Of a stretch of DNA of 64,000 nucleotides, positions 58,495-64,000 are shown one piece after another. This stretch comes from Heterohyrax brucei (lineage: Eukaryota; Chordata; Mammalia; Hyracoidea; Procaviidae). The stretch's first letter is position 1; every line of letters begins with the position of its first letter. Where the stretch lies: NCBI GenBank assembly GCA_028571685.1, contig CM053158.1, positions 61,162,001-61,226,000 of the forward strand, read 5' to 3'. Position numbers and translations under genes: made by a program. A model generated the notes under the pieces. The model was not told where the DNA came from, ran no database searches, and worked only from the letters and a program-made list of their open reading frames with translations.

Positions 58495-59040
58495 GAATGT
58501 GTTTTGACAGATAAAAGGAGCCATGTTATTATTATAACAGTCAAGATACAGGGTGTTTCCATCATCCCCTAAAGTTCTTTTAGTACTAATCCTATGAGAT
58601 TGTTCCCACTCTAGTTCTTGACAGTCACTGATTAGTTCCTCTTCCTATGGTTTTGCCTTTTGTAGAATGATATGGAAATGGAATCATACAGTGTATAACT
58701 TTTGTTTCTGTTTTCACTTACCATAATTGTTTTGAGATTTGTCCATTTACCAGCTAACAGGTTTCTCTTCAGTTTTTAGCAAGCACTTACATAAAGCTGT
58801 GGTTTCACATTTCTTGGGTCAGTTCCCAGGAGTGGAACTGCTGATTTGCTGGCAAGTATATAGTTATTTTTGGAAAACAGTTCGACAGTTTTTAAAAAAA
58901 TGTTTGTGTAATATTCATTGCCACCTTCAAAATACAAGAGCTACATTTGTTCTGTGTTACTGGCAGATTGTGTATTCTCAGTGTTAAAATTTTAGGCTTT
59001 CTGGTTGATATTTACTGATATTTCACTGAGATTTATTTTA
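58495..59040 (-). mobile_element. Old L1 3' end, antisense
   Basis: 'gtagaatgatatggaaatgg', 'aatcatacagtgtataactt', 'gttcccaggagtggaactgc', 'gtttgtgtaatattcattgc' are the antisense of an old L1 3' UTR. Confidence 0.65.
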
Positions 59041-59063
59041 TATTTCTTTAATGACTAACATTA

Positions 59064-59443
59064 TTATTGTCGTTAGGTTCCATCAAGTTGGTTCCAATGC
59101 ACAGCAATCCTATGCACAACAGAACAAAATGCTACCCAGTCTTGCACCCTGTCCACAATTGTTTTTACACTTCAGCTTAATTGTTGTGGTCAGTGTGCCA
59201 ATCAATCTCGTTGAGGGTCTTCCTCTTTTCTGCTGGCCCTCGACTCTGCCGAGCATGACGTTCTTCTCCAGGGACTGATTCTTCCTGACAACATGTCCAA
59301 AGTATGTAAGATGCAGTCTTGCCATCTTTGCTCCCAAGGAGCACTCTGGTTGTACTTCTTCCAGAACAGATCTGTTTTTTCTTTGGGTGGTCTGTGGTAC
59401 CTTCAGCATTCTTCTCCATTCTTCTCCAACAGCTCTGACAGCA
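59064..59443 (-). mobile_element. RTE-type LINE, 3' end, antisense
   Basis: The minus strand closely matches 55.87-56.23 kb: the encoded 'LKVPQTTQRKNRSVLEEVQP', 'HLTYFGHVVRKNQSLEKNV' and 'MLGRVEGQQKRGRPSTR'. It is the least decayed RTE fragment here and ends in a tail reading 'aacctaacgacaataataat' on that strand. 5'-truncated at about 59443. Confidence 0.88.
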
Positions 59444-59489
59444 GTAAGACACATCTACCTGGGCATTTGTTTAGAACACAACAGTCTCT

Positions 59490-60560
59490 CCCCCACCTAA
59501 ACACTGTCACTTGCAGGGCTACAGTGAATTCCTATAGAGGGCCCCTGAATGGAGTCTGCTCTCATAGTTAGCCTTCTACCTCTTTCTCTGGGTATCCTAT
59601 AGTTCTGAACCCTGAAGGCAATAGAACAAACAGTCCTGGGGGTCAATTTGGGTTAGTCGGCTGCCATTTCCAATTGGCACTAAGAACTGCTCAAGCTGCT
59701 GTGTGCTAAGAAGCAGGCATCCCGAATGGAGGCTGCATTCACAATGGATCAATCTACGAGAAAGTGTGTAGTGGCAGCAAGAAGGCAGCTTACATGAGGA
59801 TCTTACCAGAGCACAACACCCTCTGCCCTAACTGATAAGTGATGGTTGCCAGGGTGTTATAAACTGTTGAAAGCGCCTGGAGTAGTGTCTACTCCCACAG
59901 TCAGCACTCTTATCTGCCTCCCTGTGCACACCACAGCTCAAGCCTCAAACACCTAAAGGACAAATGTCCCTGGGGGTCCATTTGGGTTAGTCTGCCGTGA
60001 CTTGCCGCTGGCTCTAAGGCTGCTGTGCGCTAGGAAGCACGCATCTTGGGAAGCAGGTATCTTGAGTGTACATTACATTCACAATATTCTGCTGGAGGCT
60101 GTACTGATAGTGAAAAGACCAACCTCTGTGGGGATCTGACCAGAGAATGGCACCCTCTCCATTACCTGGTAACTGTTATTATCCAGAATGTTGAAAACTG
60201 CTACAGAAGGCCACTGGAGTAGAGTCTGCTCATACATACAGCCAGCATTATGAACCCCATAGTTCAGGCCTCTGAAACCAAGAGGACAGACCACCCTCAC
60301 AATCAACTGGGGTCTGTCTATATCCCCTTCCACATGGTACTGAGAAATGATGACTTATGCTACTGTGTGAAAAGAAGCACACACCTTCAGTGGTGCTATA
60401 CTCACAGCCATCATTCTGTGGGGTGGGTTCTGACAACAAAGTAGAACTTCCTTGAGGGTCCATTCAGAGTGCTATCACCCCTCTTCTAACCAGTAACTTG
60501 TTAGCTGCTGGACTGACACAAAATCCTACAGAGAGTTCCCTACAGTGGAATAAGAAAGTG
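59490..60560 (+). repeat. Tandem ~333-bp units, candidate L1 5' UTR monomers
   Basis: Three units and the beginning of a fourth. Equivalent landmarks: 'cctgaatggagtctgctctc' at 59543, 'cctggagtagtgtctactcc' at 59876, 'cactggagtagagtctgctc' at 60212, and a weaker match near 60545. Second landmark: 'ctgggggtcaatttgggtta' at 59636 and 'ctgggggtccatttgggtta' at 59970. Spacing is therefore 333 to 337 bp. Units are diverged from each other and GC-richer than the surroundings. They stand directly before an L1 5' region and ORF1-like text. Confidence 0.7.
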
Positions 60561-62020
60561 GGCAAACTAAGTGGACACTGCTTCCCAACCACCATAAAGC
60601 AACTGGGGCTCTGAAATCAACAATACAGATGACTTGGAGGTACGTCTGAGGAGTGACAGGCCTCCTCTGCCTCTACTTTCCCTGAATCCAAACTCAGATA
60701 CAAGCACTGCCCATAGAATGAGATAAAAAACATCAGGCAAAACCAGAGGGTAACACCCAGCCCTAAAGGCAGCTCACTGAGAACATGTTTTCAGACAAAA
60801 AACATAATTGCAGAAACAGAAGGGAGAGGACTGATCCTCTGGCAAACAGAGGCATTAGTACACAGTACCTCACCTGAGTGGTAGCACCTGTGGTGGGCAG
60901 ACTGACTGCATCTTATTCTCTTGTGTGTTTGTGAGACAGTGAAAGATGAAAAATAAGATCTGAAGCTTCTGAATTCCAGTTAAATCAAGAAGGGAAAACG
61001 GAGCTATCACAAAGAAGGAGAGTCAACAGTAAGCAAACCCCAGATTCTATCCACCTAAGAGTTTCTTACAAAAGGTAGTTTATGGACACAAATGCCAAAC
61101 ATGTTGAGCAACTGAAAACACTAATACCCTCAAAATTCGAAGGTTCCAACAAGAAATCACAAGACATATGAAGAATAAAGAAATACTGGCCCATCCAAAT
61201 GAGTATCACAAAGGGAGTGGATATGTAATGGAAAAAAATGGAAGAATACAACATTAAACATAACTTATGACCTAAAGGAAAACACACACACACAATGTTA
61301 AAAGAAATAAGCAGGACAATGCAAGAAGAAAATGGGTATCTAAAACAAGACATATTGCAACCAAAAGGGACAATAACTGAAATGAGAAAACACAACAGAA
61401 GAAAATACCAAAAGATTTCAATGGGCAAAAGAAAGAATCAGCAAATTAGAAGAAAAGACAATAAAATTACAGATGCTAAAAGGCAACAACTACAGAGGCT
61501 CACAAAGGCAGAGGACTGATTAATGGAATTACATCCCATACATCACGGAAATTTCAGAAGGAGACAAGAAAAGGGGACAGAAAGAGAAGACCTGAAGAGG
61601 TAATGACAGAAAGCTTCCCTAATGTAACAACATGAATCTACAAATCTGGGATGAAAGAACTCCCAAAATGATAAAACCCAAAGAGACATAAGCCAAGACA
61701 CATCACCGTTATGCTCTTAACAAAAAGAAATCCTGAAAACAATAAGAGAGAAAGAAAGAAAAACATATAAATGATTCACAATACAAGTAAATGCTAATTT
61801 CTCCTCAGAAACACTGGAGGACAAAAGGTAATGGAATAGTATATGAAAAATGCTGAAGAAAAAATAAATCTGTTAACCAAGAGTACTATACCCAGTGAAA
61901 CTACCCTTCCTGAAAAAGGGTGAAATTAAAATATTCTGAGACCAAAAGCTCAGAGAATTTATATCTAGCAAGTTGGCCCTACAAAAAATACCAGAAAGTA
62001 ATCCAAAGCTATCCACATAG
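60560..62020 (+). mobile_element. L1 5' UTR end and ORF1 remnant
   Basis: 60560-61060 is non-coding leader. From about 61070 the text follows L1 ORF1: a Lys/Glu-rich coiled-coil part (frame 61295-61519, 'KQDILQPKGTITEMRKHNRR'), then 'aagccaagacacatcaccgt', 'ctcctcagaaacactggagg', 'gagtactatacccagtgaaa', 'gaattaaaatattctgag'-type blocks. Frame is broken in several places. Continues after the insertion at 62021-62900 as inter-ORF and ORF2 sequence. Confidence 0.72.
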
Positions 62021-62050
62021 CCAAGCCAGCCAAGTGCCATTGATAAAGAA
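62021..62050 (-). repeat. AfroSINE 3' end fragment
   Basis: 'agccaagccagccaagtgcc' then 'attgataa': the last bases of an AfroSINE only. Confidence 0.5.
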
Positions 62051-62119
62051 TCACTATTATTAAAAGGAAATGCACGGACAGGAATAAGGGCTAGTAACAA
62101 GAAATTCATGCTTGACGAT

Positions 62120-62905
62120 ACTTTTTTTTATTGTGATTTTCATTGTGAAAATATATAATCCAAATCAATTTTGCATGCCCACCTATCTCCAGCTCCTTCT
62201 GCTCTCCTTGCCCAGTGACAGCACACTCCTCCTCTTCATTCCATACTTCTAGTATCCTCTTACCAAGCTCTTGTCCCCTCTCTACTCTCTTCTCTACCAT
62301 GTAGAAAGAGACCAGTAGGACAGCCTCCTATAAATACAAAGTATACATACCATATGGTCACACTGTGTCCTCAAGTCCAGTCCATTCCTGTCTGAAAAGT
62401 GGACCTCAGCAGGGTTTTCTAGTCAAGGGCAGCGGCAGGTCTAGGGGCCATGTTCCCTGGGGATCCTCCAGGCCGTTAGACCATCATTTCTGGTTTTTCA
62501 GTAGAGTTCTTGAGCTGCACTGCTCTTGTTCTCCTGTTGCCACAGGGACTCAACATTGTGTGCCCTGTCATGGCTGTATTTGGTGGTGGCCCAACACCAT
62601 CTAGTTCTTCTGGTCACATGTTGATATAGTTTCCCATTCACATGGGTCCTTCCATCTCCTGGGCTCTTTTTACCTTATGTCTTCACTGTTCTTGGTCATC
62701 ATCTGTTCCAGATGAGTTGGAACAATTTCGTTTACCTCAAGTGGCAGCTTGCTGGCTTTTAAGTCCCCAGACGCCACTCACCAATATGGTGTGCAGGCAA
62801 CTGTCTTTTTGCAATAGGCTAGTTACACTAACAGGCCTCGATGTTCCATGAAAGCATGGTGCCCAGACCCCTGCCCCTGCTACTCTATCCTTGCAATACT
62901 GAGTT
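62120..62905 (-). mobile_element. L1-type 3' UTR, antisense, inserted in the L1
   Basis: Starts with a T run (62122-62130) then 'attgtgattttcattgtgaa', matching the layout of the 3' UTR at 29545-30480; both share 'gcaagcttttaag'/'gctggcttttaag'. GC-richer in its middle. The open frames here have no domain. The class is inferred from the position of the poly-T and the similarity to the 29.5-kb element. Confidence 0.5.
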
Positions 62906-64000
62906 GAGATTAGAAAAGCTTTCAGTTTATGGTGAAGTACAGTTAAGGTGATCTACTTTCTGCTACGTGCTGTCACCTAATTTTTATCAATTATGTAACT
63001 CCCATGCTTGATAATTCTAAATGTTTTGCCATTATGTCAAATAAAGGGATAAAATTAGTATGTCAAATATAAATATATCAAATAAAGGGATAAAATTAGG
63101 GTACAGGGCATATGAAATATAAAGACAATCAACGCTAACAACAAAAGACATAACTAGTGATAACAAAAGGGGACAGGAAGGTATATAGAATTTTTTGTAT
63201 GTTACTGAAGTTAATGTAGTATCAACTTATCATAGAATGTTGTAAATACAAGCTCTTAAATGTAATATACATGATAAACACACATACATACAACATATAC
63301 ACAAAAAGAAAAGAGAGGGAAATCAAAAATGCAGACTACAACAACAAATCACGAAGACAAGCAGTACTAAAGACAAATACAAAAAAGGTATAAGACAAAC
63401 ATAAAAGAAATTTAAAAAAATGGTAGCAGTCACTTCTTATTAGTAATTACCATGAATATAAACAAACGAAATGTGCCAATGAATGGATAAATATACATAA
63501 TTCAACTATATGCTATTTACAAGAGACACACCTTAAACCCTAGGACACAAATAGACTGAAAGGACTGAAAAAAATATACCACATAAACAATAATGAAAAG
63601 AGAGCTGGGGTGGGAGTACCAGACAAAGCAGGCTTTTAGAAAACATCTGTCAAAAGAGACAAAGATGGATCTTATATTGTGATAGTTAAGGTCAATTAAT
63701 CAAGAAGACGCAGCAACTATACACATAGATTGCTACCGAATTTTGACTTACATCAAACATTGGTGAAACTAAATATATAAAGCAAATACTGAGAATTAAG
63801 GTCTCCAACTGTTCATCATAATAACAGCTGGAGACTCACTACATCATTTCCAACACTGGACGGAATGTTTAGAAAGATGATCCACATGGAAATAGAGGGT
63901 CTGAATGATACTAAAAACCAGTTTGACTTAACACATTTCACCCAAAAACTGCACAACAGACAATCTCCTTCAGTACTCACGGATCATTCTCCAGGACAGA
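62906..64000 (+). mobile_element. L1 inter-ORF and ORF2 start, running off the window
   Basis: 'cacttcttattagtaattac', 'atatgctatttacaagagac', 'acaccttaaaccctaggaca' and 'caaagcaggcttttagaaaa' match the ORF2 endonuclease region in L1 order. Continues beyond 64000. Stops are present, so it is not active. Confidence 0.72.

Larger units (their letters stand above)
1..64000 (-). other. KMT2C: KMT2C (MLL3) gene, internal segment, introns 6 to 14
   Basis: Eight exons on the minus strand encode peptides I recognise as the N-terminal PHD-finger region of KMT2C, the catalytic histone H3K4 mono-methyltransferase of the COMPASS-like MLL3 complex that acts at enhancers in the nucleus. The exons are 163, 172, 115, 170, 152, 114, 69 and 713 bp in transcription order. 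Splice phases agree across all seven junctions and every intron is GT-AG. Intron sizes are 8969 (intron 7), 1856, 14905, 432, 3014, 897 and 1616 bp; introns 6 and 14 run out of the window. The peptide wording matches KMT2C rather than its paralogue KMT2D. Exon numbers follow human numbering from memory. The promoter, the catalytic SET domain and all other exons are outside the window. Confidence 0.96.

Overview
This window is intronic and exonic DNA of a placental mammal. It lies inside one large gene, KMT2C (MLL3), which is transcribed from the minus strand. Eight consecutive coding exons with canonical GT-AG splice sites and consistent reading phase are present. By my recollection of human numbering they are exons 7 to 14. 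They encode the end of the extended PHD1 finger, PHD2, PHD3, the PHD4/RING-like finger, an acidic linker, and a large exon ending in an AT-hook-like GRPR motif. The lineage is afrotherian and probably paenungulate (elephant, manatee or hyrax type). The evidence is about thirty AfroSINE copies, most of the short form lacking a central block of about 45 bp, together with several RTE-type LINE fragments of the kind that accompany AfroSINEs.

Layout, left to right. 1-11313 is intron 14: an L2-like stretch split by an AfroSINE and an RTE 3' end, then an antisense RTE with endonuclease and reverse-transcriptase remnants (about 6.15-8.70 kb), then a hAT-like MITE. Exons 14, 13, 12, 11 and 10 lie at 11.3-18.5 kb, with a deleted L1 in intron 11. 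Intron 9 (18.5-33.4 kb) holds an L1 ORF2 fragment, an AfroSINE+RTE pair, a dense AfroSINE cluster, the first of three foldback mariner elements, a GC-rich island with CpGs at 26.7-27.4 kb, and a long antisense L1. Exons 9, 8 and 7 are at 33.4, 35.4 and 44.6 kb. Intron 7 carries the second foldback mariner, inserted in a hAT-type element. Intron 6 (44.7-64 kb) carries MaLR-like solo LTRs, a 99-bp alternating purine-pyrimidine tract, a plus-strand L1 riddled with later insertions, an RTE copy with recognisable RT motifs, the third foldback mariner, and the 5' end of another L1 preceded by tandem units of about 333 bp.

There is no separate complete protein-coding gene, no tRNA or rRNA gene, no CRISPR and no prokaryotic feature. 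The window does not contain an obvious new biological system. The observations most worth a second look are: (1) a three-copy family of mariner-derived elements of 523-547 bp, in which the 3' end of a transposase gene is flanked by an inverted copy of its own terminal ~170 bp and most copies sit in TA sites; (2) a tandem ~333-bp 'monomer' array just upstream of an L1 ORF1-like region, resembling a monomeric L1 promoter; (3) an apparent three-base shift of the exon 13 splice acceptor; (4) the GC-rich island deep in intron 9, with CCAAT, GC-box and splice-donor motifs. All transposon family names and human comparisons are from memory; no database was searched.
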